64,000 nt of DNA from Pectobacterium sp013449375 (GCF_048593165.1 NZ_CP184271.1); one strand, 5' to 3'. Positions 1 to 10,129 are shown, counted from the stretch's first letter. A program made the numbers and translations. The notes: generated by a model from the letters alone, not told the origin.

Positions 1-152
1 AAGCCTGGCAGGGCAATATGGGAATGCGGGGTGAAGGCGAGGATTATTACCTACAACGTATTATCCGAGAATTGGATGAAAAACGAATGAATGAGGTGAT
101 TGAAGCGGCGCAAATCTGGCTACTGCCACCGTTCCGCTCTAATCTGGCATGA
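1..152 (+). CDS. recC: RecC, 3' end only (exodeoxyribonuclease V gamma subunit)
   Basis: The window opens inside a reading frame whose first full codon is at position 3; 49 codons precede the TGA at 150-152. The end of the protein reads IWLLPPFRSNLA, which resembles the LLPLFRFNQ-type end of enterobacterial RecC. RecC is the Chi-scanning subunit of the RecBCD helicase-nuclease. The position directly before ptrA-recB-recD is the standard enterobacterial order recC-ptrA-recB-recD-argA. The call rests on a short tail plus this synteny. Confidence 0.85.
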   Translation, partial: AWQGNMGMRGEGEDYYLQRIIRELDEKRMNEVIEAAQIWLLPPFRSNLA

Positions 153-247
153 TAAGTTTTTTGGGGTAATGCCCGAGTTGAGTTCGAGGTGCGAGAAGAT
201 AACGCACTGCAACGTTAAAAGTGATGGATATGAGGTTGGAGAATTGC

Positions 248-3196
248 ATGCGTAAACAGTGGGTCTGGATTACCGGGTGGTTTCTTTTATTCACATTCTG
301 GCTTCCGGCGAGTTGGGCAGAAACAGGCTGGCAGCCGCTGGCGCAGACGATTCGAAAAAGTGAAAAAGATCCGCGGCAATATCAGGCGATCAAACTGGAT
401 AACGGAATGACCGTTCTGCTGGTTTCCGATCCGCAGGCTCCCAAGTCTTTGGCATCACTGGCGTTGCCTATTGGCTCGCTGGACGATCCGAATAATCAAC
501 TGGGATTGGCGCACTACCTCGAACACATGGTACTGATGGGATCGAAACGTTACCCAGAGCCGGAAGCGCTGTCCGAGTTTTTGAAAAAACATGGCGGCAG
601 CCACAACGCCAGTACGGCGTCTTACCGCACGGCGTTTTATCTCGAAGTAGAAAATGATGCGCTGCGGCCAGCGGTCGATCGCATGGCCGACGCGATTGCG
701 GAGCCGCTGCTCGATCCGGTGAATGCCGATCGTGAGCGTAACGCGGTGAATGCGGAATTAACGATGGCGCGTTCGCGTGATGGTCATCGCATGGCGCAGG
801 TCGGTGCAGAGACGCTGAACCCCGCGCACCCGAGCGCGCGTTTTTCGGGGGGGAATCTTGAAACCCTGAGCGATAAGCCTGACAGCAAACTGCATGATGA
901 ACTGGTGAAGTTCTACCAGAAATACTACTCGGCTAATCTGATGAAAGGGGTGATTTACAGTAATCAACCTCTGCCTGAACTGGCAAAACTGGCGGCCGAC
1001 ACATTCGGGCGCATTGCCAATCACAACGCCAGCGTTCCTGCGGTTACCGTTCCTGTTACGACGGAGAAGCAGCGCGGCGTAATGATTCACTATGTTCCTG
1101 CGCAGCCGAGAAAACAGCTGCGGATTGAGTTTCGCGTCAGCGATATTAGCCAGGAGTTTCGCAGCAAGACGGATACCTACATTAGCTATCTGATCGGCAA
1201 CCGCAGCCAGAATACGCTTTCTGACTGGCTGCAAAAGGAAGGACTGGTTGAGTCTATCGGTGCGGGTTCTTCCCCGATTATCGACCGTAATGGCGGCATG
1301 TTCGCTATTTCGGCCTCGCTGACCGATAAAGGTCTGGTACAGCGTGATGAAGTGATCGCTGCGATATTCCGTTATCTGCAACAAATCCGCACTGAGGGGA
1401 TTCAGCAGCGCTATTTTGATGAGATTGCACACGTTCTGGATCTGGATTTCCGCTATCCATCCATCAGCCGTGATATGGACTACATCGAATGGCTGGTGGA
1501 TACCATGTTGCGTGTGCCGGTCGAACATACGCTGGATGCGCAGTATGTTGCGGATCGCTACGATCCGAAAGCTATCGCTGCACGTTTGGACGAGATGACG
1601 CCGCAGAACGCGCGTGTTTGGGTTATTAGCCCGAATGAACCGCATAATAAAGTGGCCTATTTTGTTGATGCACCGTACGAGATGGATAAAATTCCGTCGG
1701 CGACATTCACAAAATGGAAAACGCTGGGGCAAAAAATGTCACTGTCGCTGCCAACGATCAACCCTTATATCCCAGATGATTTTTCTCTGATCAACGCGGA
1801 TAAGTCGATCACTAAGCCGACGCTTCTGCTGAATCAGCCGGGGCTGCGCGTGCTGTATATGCCAAGCCACTATTTCGCCGATGAGCCGAAAGCAGAAATC
1901 ACCCTGTTCTTGCGTAATCAGGAAGCGCGCAGTACCGCACGGAATCAGGTGTTGTTCGCGTTAAATGACTATCTGGCGGGGCTGGCGTTGGATGAACTCA
2001 GCTATCAGGCCTCAGTGGGGGGCATTAGCTTCTCCACTCGCAGTAATGATGGTCTGGTAATTAGCGCCGATGGCTATACCCAGCATTTGCCACGATTGCT
2101 GCTGACGCTGGCAGACGGCTATGCCTCCTTTACGCCGACGGAAGCGCAATTGGAACAGGCAAAGTCCTGGTACTTGCAGCAGTTGGATGCGGTCGAGAAG
2201 TCCAAAGCCTTTGAACAAGCCATACAGCCGATTCAAGCGGTATCGCAACTGCCTTACTTCGAACGCGGTGAACGACGTAACTTGCTGAAAGATATCCACT
2301 TACAGGATGTGATTAATTATCGCAACGATCTGCTGCAAAACGCCACGCCGGAAATGCTGGTTGTCGGTAATCTGACACCGGAGAGCGTGACCGAGTTAGC
2401 GACGACGCTGAAAGCGCATCTGAAGGCGAAGGGTGAAAATCTGTCGCGCAGCGATGATGTCAAAGTCAGCAAGCCACAGCTCGCTAATCTACAACGTCCA
2501 GGCAGCAGCACGGATTCTGCGCTGGCGGCAGTGTATGTGCCAACGGGTTACTCTGAAACGCAAAGCATGGCGTATAGCTCGGTGCTGGGGCAGATCGTTC
2601 AGCCTTGGTTCTATAGTCAACTGAGAACGGAAGAGCAGTTGGGCTATGCGGTGTTTGCTTTCCCGATGTCGGTTGGCCGACAGATGGGCATCGGCTTCCT
2701 GCTACAAAGCAACAGCAAACAGCCTGCTTATCTGTATCAGCGCTATGAAGATTTTTACCTGAAAGCGCAAAAACGACTGCGTGAAATGAGTGAAGAAGAG
2801 TTCGCACAGTATAAACAAGGTGTGATGAATGAACTGAATCAACGTCCGCAGACATTGGGTGAAGAAGCCAGCCGACTGCGTAAGGATGTGGATCGGGAAA
2901 ACTTTGCTTTTGACTCGCGGGAGAAACTGCTCGAACAAATCAAACCGCTGACGGTGGCGCAACTGGCCGATTTCTTCCAGCAGGCGCTGAAGCCTGAGGG
3001 GTTAGCCGTATTGTCGCAGGTGTCCGGCAGCCATCATGGTAAAGCGGACTATGCCGCACCGAAAGGATGGCATACCTACGCAGACGCCTCTTCATTGCAG
3101 AAAACGTTACCGCGTGAGAAAGCGCCTGCGATGATCCCTGCGCCAGCAGCAGAGACTACAGCATCGGACGCTGTCGGTAAGGTCTCAGCACAATGA
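248..3196 (+). CDS. ptrA: Protease III (pitrilysin), periplasmic M16 zinc metalloprotease
   Basis: PtrA is a periplasmic zinc protease of the M16 (insulinase) family that degrades small polypeptides. The inverted zinc motif HYLEH lies at residues 89-93, and the sequence follows E. coli PtrA throughout (for example GGSHNAST, STDSALAAV, LRTEEQLGYAVFAFPM). The ATG at 248 is preferred over in-frame ATGs from 221. It has a GGAG seven bases upstream, gives 982 residues, and starts directly with a signal peptide (MRKQWVW, hydrophobic core, then SWA before ETGW). The C-terminal end carries an Ala/Pro-rich extension beyond the E. coli protein. Its stop codon overlaps the recB start (ATGA), so the two are translationally coupled despite unrelated functions. 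Confidence 0.97.
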   Translation: MRKQWVWITGWFLLFTFWLPASWAETGWQPLAQTIRKSEKDPRQYQAIKLDNGMTVLLVSDPQAPKSLASLALPIGSLDDPNNQLGLAHYLEHMVLMGSKRYPEPEALSEFLKKHGGSHNASTASYRTAFYLEVENDALRPAVDRMADAIAEPLLDPVNADRERNAVNAELTMARSRDGHRMAQVGAETLNPAHPSARFSGGNLETLSDKPDSKLHDELVKFYQKYYSANLMKGVIYSNQPLPELAKLAADTFGRIANHNASVPAVTVPVTTEKQRGVMIHYVPAQPRKQLRIEFRVSDISQEFRSKTDTYISYLIGNRSQNTLSDWLQKEGLVESIGAGSSPIIDRNGGMFAISASLTDKGLVQRDEVIAAIFRYLQQIRTEGIQQRYFDEIAHVLDLDFRYPSISRDMDYIEWLVDTMLRVPVEHTLDAQYVADRYDPKAIAARLDEMTPQNARVWVISPNEPHNKVAYFVDAPYEMDKIPSATFTKWKTLGQKMSLSLPTINPYIPDDFSLINADKSITKPTLLLNQPGLRVLYMPSHYFADEPKAEITLFLRNQEARSTARNQVLFALNDYLAGLALDELSYQASVGGISFSTRSNDGLVISADGYTQHLPRLLLTLADGYASFTPTEAQLEQAKSWYLQQLDAVEKSKAFEQAIQPIQAVSQLPYFERGERRNLLKDIHLQDVINYRNDLLQNATPEMLVVGNLTPESVTELATTLKAHLKAKGENLSRSDDVKVSKPQLANLQRPGSSTDSALAAVYVPTGYSETQSMAYSSVLGQIVQPWFYSQLRTEEQLGYAVFAFPMSVGRQMGIGFLLQSNSKQPAYLYQRYEDFYLKAQKRLREMSEEEFAQYKQGVMNELNQRPQTLGEEASRLRKDVDRENFAFDSREKLLEQIKPLTVAQLADFFQQALKPEGLAVLSQVSGSHHGKADYAAPKGWHTYADASSLQKTLPREKAPAMIPAPAAETTASDAVGKVSAQ

Positions 3197-6100
3197 CAAG
3201 TGCCGCGCCGCAATCATTAGACGTCATGACGTTACCGCTCCTAGGGGAGCGGCTGATTGAAGCGTCGGCCGGAACAGGGAAAACCTACACGCTGGCGGCG
3301 CTGTATCTGCGCCTGCTGTTGGGGCTAGGTAAGCAAGCCGCATACCCACGTCCGCTACTGGTCGAGGAAATTCTGGTTGTGACCTTTACTGAGGCTGCGA
3401 CCGAAGAGCTGCGGGAGCGTATTCGAGCCAGAATCCACGCTTTGCGTATCGCCTGCCTGCGTAAAAGCGCGCAGGGGAAGGAAGCGGAGAAACCTAAAGA
3501 TGCTTCGCTCGCGCAACTGCTGGAGGAGATTTCGGACCATCGCGATGCGGCGGATGTTTTGCTGGCTGCTGAACGGCAAATGGACGAGGCGGCGATCTAC
3601 ACGATCCACGGTTTCTGCCAGCGTATGCTCAGTACCAATGCGTTTGAGTCTGGTGTACTTTTTGAACAGGTGCTGATAGAAGATGAGCAGCCGCTGCGCC
3701 GCCAGGCCTGTGCCGACTTTTGGCGTCGTTATTGCTATCCGTTGCCGGTAGAGGTCGCACGTATTGTCGGTCTGGAGTGGAAAGGGCCGGAAAACCTGCT
3801 TGCCGATCTGGCGTCTTATCTGCACGGTGAAGCACCTGTGTTTCGCTCGCCGCCAGAAGAGGGCGAAACGTTGCAGAGCCGCCATGAGAAGATCGTGGCG
3901 ACGATCGACGCATACAAACAACGCTGGCTGGCGTCAGCTGCGGATCTGGAAGCATTGATTAGCGCTTCTGGCGTCGATAAACGCAGCTACAGCAGTAAGC
4001 ATCTACCCAACTGGCTACAGAAAGTCACGCTGTGGGCAGAACAGCAGCCGACGCTGGATTACCAACTGCCGAAGGATCTAGTGCGGTTTTCCCAGCAAGC
4101 GCTCATTGAAAAGACGAAGAAAGGGGAACCGCCCGTTCATGTCCTTTTTGAGGAAACAGAGCGGTTGCTTGCCACACCGCTGTCACTGCGGGATTTAGTG
4201 ATTGTACGTGCGCTGTCGGCGATCCGCGAGTCGGTGCGTGAGGAAAAACGACAGCGTGCAGAACTGGGATTTGACGATCTGCTGAGCCGTCTGGATGTTG
4301 CATTGCAACAGCCGAGCGGGGAACGGCTTGCCAGCGCCATTCGCGAACGCTATCCGGTGGCGATGATCGATGAATTTCAGGATACCGATCCCCAGCAGTA
4401 CCGTATTTTTCGGACGCTGTATGCTGGGCAGCCGCAATGTGGGCTGCTGTTGATCGGTGACCCTAAGCAGGCTATTTATGCGTTTCGCGGTGCGGATATT
4501 TTTACCTATATGCATGCGCGCGGAGAAGTGGCTGCGCATTATACGCTAGGCACGAACTGGCGATCGTCGCACCAGATGGTACATGGCGTTAATCGTCTAT
4601 TTGAACGCCTCGATTCTCCTTTTATTTTTCAAAACATCCCGTTCCTGCCGGTCAAACCTGCCGAGTCTAAGCGCGGCCTGGTGTTTGACATCGCCGGGCA
4701 GCCTCAGCCTGCACTGCAATTCTGGCTAACGGGCTCAGAACCGATCGGCATCGGGGATTATCAGCAGCAGATGGCGCGCCAGTGTGCGGCACAGATTCGT
4801 GACTGGCTGGCGGCCAGCCAACGTAATGAAGCCTGGTTGGTTACCGATGATTCCCGGCGTTTGGTTAAGGCATCCGACATGAGCGTGCTGGTGCGTAGTC
4901 GGCGTGAAGCCTCGCTGATTCGTGATGCGCTGAGGCGTTTGTCCATTCCCTCTGTGTATCTTTCCAATCGCGACAGCGTATTCAGTACGCCGGAAGCCAG
5001 CGATATGTTGTGGCTGTTGCAGGCGGTGCTGGCGCCGGAACAGGAGCGCACGTTACGCAGTGCGATGGCGACGGCTCTGATGGGGCTGGATGCCGGGCAG
5101 GTTGATGCTTTAGGGCAAAACGAAGCCACGTGGGATGCGTTGGTGGATGAGTTTGCGGGCTATCGCACGTTGTGGCGCCAGAAAGGTGTACTGCCCATGC
5201 TGCGTGCACTGATGAGCCAACATCAGTTAGCGGAGAACCTATTGGCGAGCACGGAAGGGGAACGCCGTCTTACCGATATTCTGCATATCGGTGAGTTGTT
5301 GCAGGATGTCTCGGCAACGCTCGACAGTGAACACGCACTGGTGCGTTGGCTATCACAACAGATTGTCCAGCCGAATCCGCAGGCAGAGAGCCAGCAGCTA
5401 CGTTTGGAAAGCGATCGCCATCTGGTGCAGATCGTGACGATCCATAAATCGAAAGGGCTGGAGTATCCACTGGTGTGGCTGCCTTTCATTAGCCACTTCC
5501 GCGTGCAGGAACAGGGGATTTATCACGATCGCGAGAGCTATCAGGCCGTGTTGGATCTGCAAAATCATGAAGAAAGTCAGACGCTAGCGGAAGAAGAGCG
5601 GCTGGCGGAAGACTTACGTTTGTTGTATGTCGCGCTGACCCGTTCTATTTATCACTGTAGCGTGGGTGTCGCGCCGATTCAGCGATCACGTAAAAAAGAC
5701 GGCAGCAGTGATATGCACCAGAGCGCGCTGGGTTATCTACTCCAGCGCGGTAAAGAGGCCGAGACTGCTACGTTGGTTAGCGAGCTGGAAGGCATGGTCG
5801 GTGACGGTGTCGCATTGACACCGATACAGACGGCGGAAGAGCAGCGCTGGCAGCCGGATAGACCTGAATTGGCAGAGCTGCGGGCTCGCCACATTGAACG
5901 CCAACTGCGCGATGGTTGGCGAGTCACCAGCTATTCGGGGCTTCAGCAACATGGTACTGCAAGCGCTCAGGATCTGGTGCCGCGTCTGGATATTGAAGTG
6001 ATAGGTGAACGTCAGGAAACGGATGAAGACCAGTTGACGCCGCATACGTTCCCGCGCGGCGCGAGTCCAGGGACGTTTTTGCATAGCCTGTTTGAAACGC

Positions 6101-6777
6101 TGGATTTCACTCAGCCCGTTGATGACGACTGGCTGGCCGAGCAGTTGCAGCTACAGGGGTTTGAAGCCCACTGGCAACCCGTGTTGAAGACATGGATGGA
6201 TACGCTTTTGCATACGCCGCTTAACGAGCAGGGGATGACTCTGTCGGCTCTGGATAACGCAGATAAGCAGGCTGAATTACAGTTCTATATCCCAATCGAG
6301 GCTCCGATACAGGCGGCGCAGCTTGATCGGCTGGCAAAGCATCACGATCCACTCTCTGCTCGCTGTCCGGCACTCTCCTTTCAGCAGGTGAAAGGCATGC
6401 TGAAAGGGTTTATCGATCTGGTGTTCCGCTGGGAAGGGCGCTATTACCTGCTGGACTACAAATCCAATTGGCTCGGCCCTGATGCCAGTGCGTACACCCA
6501 AACGGCCATGATGCAGTCGATGGCCGAACACCGGTATGACCTGCAATATCAGCTCTATACGCTGGCTTTGCATCGCTATCTCCGTCACCGCATTGCGGAT
6601 TACGACTATGAGCGTCATTTTGGCGGTGTGTTTTATCTGTTTTTACGCGGCGTTGAGGAGTCTCACCCCGGCAATGGCATCTTTGCTTGTCGTCCCTCTG
6701 CTGAATTTGTTTTCGGGCTTGATAGGCTTTTCAAGGGAAAGACGCCTGACGATGCTGATACAGGTATTCCCTCATGA
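3193..6777 (+). CDS. recB: RecB, exodeoxyribonuclease V beta subunit
   Basis: RecB is the 3'-5' motor and the only nuclease of RecBCD, which resects double-strand breaks and loads RecA. Visible motifs are the Walker A EASAGTGKT at 23-31, the SF1 DEFQD box at 393-397, and the C-terminal nuclease centre with D1075 (FIDLVF) and D1088/K1090 (DYKSNW), the counterparts of E. coli D1067, D1080 and K1082. The length of 1194 residues is close to the family norm of about 1180. The start overlaps ptrA by four bases and the stop overlaps recD by four bases, forming a tightly coupled operon. Confidence 0.98.
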   Translation: MTSAAPQSLDVMTLPLLGERLIEASAGTGKTYTLAALYLRLLLGLGKQAAYPRPLLVEEILVVTFTEAATEELRERIRARIHALRIACLRKSAQGKEAEKPKDASLAQLLEEISDHRDAADVLLAAERQMDEAAIYTIHGFCQRMLSTNAFESGVLFEQVLIEDEQPLRRQACADFWRRYCYPLPVEVARIVGLEWKGPENLLADLASYLHGEAPVFRSPPEEGETLQSRHEKIVATIDAYKQRWLASAADLEALISASGVDKRSYSSKHLPNWLQKVTLWAEQQPTLDYQLPKDLVRFSQQALIEKTKKGEPPVHVLFEETERLLATPLSLRDLVIVRALSAIRESVREEKRQRAELGFDDLLSRLDVALQQPSGERLASAIRERYPVAMIDEFQDTDPQQYRIFRTLYAGQPQCGLLLIGDPKQAIYAFRGADIFTYMHARGEVAAHYTLGTNWRSSHQMVHGVNRLFERLDSPFIFQNIPFLPVKPAESKRGLVFDIAGQPQPALQFWLTGSEPIGIGDYQQQMARQCAAQIRDWLAASQRNEAWLVTDDSRRLVKASDMSVLVRSRREASLIRDALRRLSIPSVYLSNRDSVFSTPEASDMLWLLQAVLAPEQERTLRSAMATALMGLDAGQVDALGQNEATWDALVDEFAGYRTLWRQKGVLPMLRALMSQHQLAENLLASTEGERRLTDILHIGELLQDVSATLDSEHALVRWLSQQIVQPNPQAESQQLRLESDRHLVQIVTIHKSKGLEYPLVWLPFISHFRVQEQGIYHDRESYQAVLDLQNHEESQTLAEEERLAEDLRLLYVALTRSIYHCSVGVAPIQRSRKKDGSSDMHQSALGYLLQRGKEAETATLVSELEGMVGDGVALTPIQTAEEQRWQPDRPELAELRARHIERQLRDGWRVTSYSGLQQHGTASAQDLVPRLDIEVIGERQETDEDQLTPHTFPRGASPGTFLHSLFETLDFTQPVDDDWLAEQLQLQGFEAHWQPVLKTWMDTLLHTPLNEQGMTLSALDNADKQAELQFYIPIEAPIQAAQLDRLAKHHDPLSARCPALSFQQVKGMLKGFIDLVFRWEGRYYLLDYKSNWLGPDASAYTQTAMMQSMAEHRYDLQYQLYTLALHRYLRHRIADYDYERHFGGVFYLFLRGVEESHPGNGIFACRPSAEFVFGLDRLFKGKTPDDADTGIPS

Positions 6778-8630
6778 TTGCCTTACTTGAAGCAGCACTG
6801 GCGCGACGACTGCTACGCCCGCTGGATATTCAGTTTGCCAGAATGCTGGCGGATGAGACGCAGCCCGATTTACTCCTAGCCGCCGCTTGTCTTAGCGCGC
6901 ATTCGGGGGCGGGGCATGTGTGTTTACCGCTAGAGAATTTGCAGGCACAGACGCTGTTTGACGGTCGCGATCCTGAGCTGGCGCAACAACTGCTTACAGA
7001 GGCAGGGTTAAACACCGTTTCCGCATGGCGGCAGCGTTTGCTGGCATCTAATGCCGTCAGCGATGGCAGTGCGTCGACGCCACTGGTGTTGCAAGGAGAA
7101 AAGCTTTATTTACAGCGCAGTTGGCAGAGTGAGGGCCGCGTGGCGCGGTTTATCGCCAGCGAGCGCGATACATTACCCGTTGATGAACCTGCGATCCGAG
7201 CCGTATTGGATCGGTTATTTCCTGACACGGGCGAAGAGGTTGACTGGCAGAAGGTGGCCGCTGCTGTCGCGTTGACGCGTCGCATTGCGATTATTTCCGG
7301 CGGGCCAGGGACAGGGAAAACCACAACGGTGGCCAGACTGCTGGCCGCGCTGATTGAGCTGAATACGGGAGAAGCGTTACGTATTCAATTAGCCGCGCCG
7401 ACCGGGAAAGCGGCTGCGCGACTAACGGAGTCGCTGGGGCTGGCTCTGCATCGCCTGGCGGTGGAACCTTGGCAGCGTGATGCGTTTCCGCAGGAAGCGA
7501 CAACGCTGCACCGGCTGTTGGGGGCGGTGACGGATAGCCAGCGCCTGCGGCACAATCAGGATAATCCGCTGCATCTGGATGTACTGATTGTGGACGAGGC
7601 GTCGATGGTCGATCTACCGATGATGGCGAATGTGATTGCCGCGCTTCCGTTACACGCCAGAATTATCTTTCTGGGCGATCGCGATCAACTGGCGTCCGTC
7701 GAGGCAGGGGCGGTGTTAGGTGACATCTGTCGTTTTGCCGAAGCTGGCTATAGCCGTGCACGGGCGCAGCAATTGCAGAGGCTGACGGGCTGTAAGCTGG
7801 ATGAAAGCGGACCTGAAGGGCAGACGACGGTCAGTGACAGTATCTGTCTGTTACGCCGGAGCTACCGTTTCGATCCGCATTCCGGTATTGGCCAACTGGC
7901 GCTGGCGGTGAATGGCGGCGATGATGCTCGTGTGCGTGCGGTTCTGAACGGTGAGTTTGCCGACATCACGTGTAGCTCGTTAACCGAGGCTGAAGAGTAT
8001 CAGGCGATGCTGGCACAGTGTGTCGAAGGGTATCGTGATTATCTACAGCTTGTTGCGACGGGCGCAACGCCGGATGCCGTGCTGCTTGCTTTCCAGCGTT
8101 ATCGACAACTGTGCGCGTTGCGTGAGGGGCCATTTGGCGTCGCAGGGCTGAATCAGCGCATTGAGCAGGCTTTGCATCAGGCTGGGTTGATTCAGCGCAG
8201 CCGTAATCCGCTTAACCGCTGGTATCCCGGCCGACCGGTCATGATTGAACGGAACGATGCCGCCTTGGGCCTATTCAACGGCGATATTGGTATTGCCATG
8301 ATAGGAGAAAGCGGTGAGCTACGCGTGTTTTTCCCCTTGCCGAATGGTGAAACCAAAGACGTCACGCCAAGCCGTTTGCCGCCGCACGAAACGGCCTATG
8401 CAATGACGGTACATAAATCGCAAGGGTCGGAGTTCGATCATACCGCGCTGGTGTTGCCGAACCTCTATTTGCCGGTGCTGACGAGGGAATTGGTGTATAC
8501 CGCGATCACCCGTGCGCGCCAGCGTTTGTCCCTCTATACCGACATCAAGATCCTCTGTCGTGCGGTGAAAACGCCAACGCAGCGCTATAGCGGTTTGGAA
8601 GAGCGAATTAGTACATTGATGAACGTTTAA
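6774..8630 (+). CDS. recD: RecD, exodeoxyribonuclease V alpha subunit
   Basis: RecD is the 5'-3' helicase of RecBCD. The 618 residues include a Walker A GGPGTGKT at 176-183, a Walker B DEASM, a QLASVEAGAVLGD segment and a C-terminal TVHKSQGSEF motif, all typical of SF1B RecD helicases. The ATG is within an ATGA overlap with the recB stop. No gene follows on this strand; argA converges from the other side. Confidence 0.97.
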   Translation: MIALLEAALARRLLRPLDIQFARMLADETQPDLLLAAACLSAHSGAGHVCLPLENLQAQTLFDGRDPELAQQLLTEAGLNTVSAWRQRLLASNAVSDGSASTPLVLQGEKLYLQRSWQSEGRVARFIASERDTLPVDEPAIRAVLDRLFPDTGEEVDWQKVAAAVALTRRIAIISGGPGTGKTTTVARLLAALIELNTGEALRIQLAAPTGKAAARLTESLGLALHRLAVEPWQRDAFPQEATTLHRLLGAVTDSQRLRHNQDNPLHLDVLIVDEASMVDLPMMANVIAALPLHARIIFLGDRDQLASVEAGAVLGDICRFAEAGYSRARAQQLQRLTGCKLDESGPEGQTTVSDSICLLRRSYRFDPHSGIGQLALAVNGGDDARVRAVLNGEFADITCSSLTEAEEYQAMLAQCVEGYRDYLQLVATGATPDAVLLAFQRYRQLCALREGPFGVAGLNQRIEQALHQAGLIQRSRNPLNRWYPGRPVMIERNDAALGLFNGDIGIAMIGESGELRVFFPLPNGETKDVTPSRLPPHETAYAMTVHKSQGSEFDHTALVLPNLYLPVLTRELVYTAITRARQRLSLYTDIKILCRAVKTPTQRYSGLEERISTLMNV

Positions 8631-8696
8631 TATTCATCATTGTTTTGCGGGGAAGCCGAGCATGACGTTGGAGAATCTTTCAAGTCGTCATAACCG

Positions 8697-8740
8697 GTGA
8701 AAGATCGTGGCCGATTGTAGAACCGACCACGATCTTTCAC
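8697..8740. terminator. 14-bp perfect inverted repeat between convergent recD and argA
   Basis: GTGAAAGATCGTGG at 8697-8710 is exactly mirrored at 8727-8740 around a 16-base loop. It sits in the 123-bp gap between the convergent recD and argA stops, where a shared transcription stop is expected. Neither side has a clear T-run, so termination is inferred; it could instead protect mRNA 3' ends. Confidence 0.5.
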
Positions 8741-8753
8741 CCGATGAGATAAT

Positions 8754-10079
8754 TCAGAGATCCAATACCAGAATCTTCGAGCGACGCTGGTAGTTGTACA
8801 GTGCCTGTTTTTTCTTCGGCAGCATTTCCACTTCGGCAGGTAAAAAGCCGCGTTCTTGGAACCAGTGAATGCTGTGCGTCGTCAGCACAAACAGCTTTTG
8901 CAGACCCTGCTGGCGTGCCTGAGCAGCAATACGTAGCAAGAGCGTGTCACCGCGCGATGAACTGCGGTAATCTGGGTGAACCGCGACGCAGGCCATTTCG
9001 CCGATACTTTCTTCTGGGAACGGATAAAGCGCCGCGCAGGCAATGGTCAGGTTATCGCGTACCACGACGGTGAATTTGTCGATCTCCATTTCTAACTGCT
9101 CGCGCGAGCGTCTTACCAGAATACCTTGTTCTTCCAGCGGGCGGATTAGCTCCAGAATGCCGCCAATATCATTGATGGTCGCACGACGAACCTGCTCGGC
9201 GCTTTCCATCACGATCTGCGTACCGATACCGTCGCGTGAGAAGAGTTCTTGCAGCAGCGCTCCGTCGTCCTGATAGCTAATCAGATGGCTGCGGCGTACG
9301 CCGCTACGGCAGGCTTTGACTGCGCCACGCAGGAACCGGACTGTCCCCGAATGGTAATCGCCAGCCTGCTCCAGCGCATCAATACGCCGCTGTGCGTCAT
9401 CTGGGAAGAGCTCAGAAATAATGCTGCCTTCTTCATTGGTCACGCCCTGAGACGAGCAGAAGCCAATCATCTTCTCTGCCTTCAGCTTAATAGCGAGCTG
9501 GGTTGCGACCTCTTCCGAGGTTAAATTGAAACTTTCACCCGTGACTGACACCGCAACTGGGCCGAGCAGGACAATCGCACCACTATTCAGTTGGCGGTGA
9601 ACCGCTTCTTCATCAATGCGGCGAATGCGGCCGCTGTGGCAGTAGTCCACACCATCATCCACGCCAAGCGGCTGCGCGATAATAAAATTACCGCTGACGA
9701 CGTTAATGTGGGCGCCTTGCAGCGGCGTGTTGTTCAGGCTCATCGACAGTCGGGCTGTGATGTCCAGTTGCAGCATCCCCGCGGCCTGCTTGACTAGCTC
9801 CAGCGTGGTGCTGTCAGTGATGCGGGTGTTTTTATGGTAGTGGGGCTCGTAGTGATGCGTTGTCAGGTTGGCATCGATCTGGGGACGAGCGCCATAAACG
9901 ACGACCAGCTTGATCCCCAGACTGTGTAGCAGCCCGATATCATTTACGATGCTAGAGAAGTTGGCATGTTCAATGGCTTCGCCACCTAACATGATGACAA
10001 ACGTTTTGCCACGGTGGGCATTGATATAGGGAACTGAATGGCGGAAGCCCTGAACCAGTTCTGTACTACGTTCCTTCAC
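8754..10079 (-). CDS. argA: N-acetylglutamate synthase, first step of arginine biosynthesis
   Basis: ArgA acetylates glutamate with acetyl-CoA to begin arginine synthesis. The protein has an N-terminal amino-acid-kinase-like regulatory domain (FVIMLGGEAIEH, VVVYGARPQID) and a C-terminal GNAT acetyltransferase domain (ACVAVHPDYRSSSRGD). A GTG at 10079 is chosen over the ATG at 10097. It has GAGG seven bases upstream and yields 441 residues starting VKERSTELV, matching the E. coli start. Two ARG boxes lie just upstream, so ArgR repression by arginine is expected. The gene is divergent from amiC. Confidence 0.95.
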   Translation of the reverse strand: MKERSTELVQGFRHSVPYINAHRGKTFVIMLGGEAIEHANFSSIVNDIGLLHSLGIKLVVVYGARPQIDANLTTHHYEPHYHKNTRITDSTTLELVKQAAGMLQLDITARLSMSLNNTPLQGAHINVVSGNFIIAQPLGVDDGVDYCHSGRIRRIDEEAVHRQLNSGAIVLLGPVAVSVTGESFNLTSEEVATQLAIKLKAEKMIGFCSSQGVTNEEGSIISELFPDDAQRRIDALEQAGDYHSGTVRFLRGAVKACRSGVRRSHLISYQDDGALLQELFSRDGIGTQIVMESAEQVRRATINDIGGILELIRPLEEQGILVRRSREQLEMEIDKFTVVVRDNLTIACAALYPFPEESIGEMACVAVHPDYRSSSRGDTLLLRIAAQARQQGLQKLFVLTTHSIHWFQERGFLPAEVEMLPKKKQALYNYQRRSKILVLDL

Positions 10080-10090
10080 TGTGAGCCCTC

Positions 10091-10108
10091 TTTGCATTTT
10101 TATTCGTA
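10091..10108 (-). promoter_or_regulatory. ARG box 1 (ArgR operator) of argA
   Basis: The 18 bases TTTGCATTTTTATTCGTA match the ARG-box pattern WNTGAATWWWWATTCANW at all but two positions. The box begins 12 bp upstream of the argA GTG. With box 2 it forms a pair three bases apart, the spacing known for hexameric ArgR. Repression by ArgR-arginine is inferred. Confidence 0.8.
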
Positions 10109-10111
10109 ATT

Positions 10112-10129
10112 TGTGTATTTTTATTCTTT
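10112..10129 (-). promoter_or_regulatory. ARG box 2 (ArgR operator) of argA
   Basis: TGTGTATTTTTATTCTTT matches the 18-bp ARG-box pattern with two mismatches and is separated from box 1 by exactly three bases. The duplicated arrangement is what makes an ArgR operator credible. Confidence 0.8.

Noticed and set aside
758..1732. 324-codon antisense frame in ptrA
   Set aside because: Antisense shadow of a strongly conserved gene; arginine/histidine-rich composition, no ribosome site and no recognised family.
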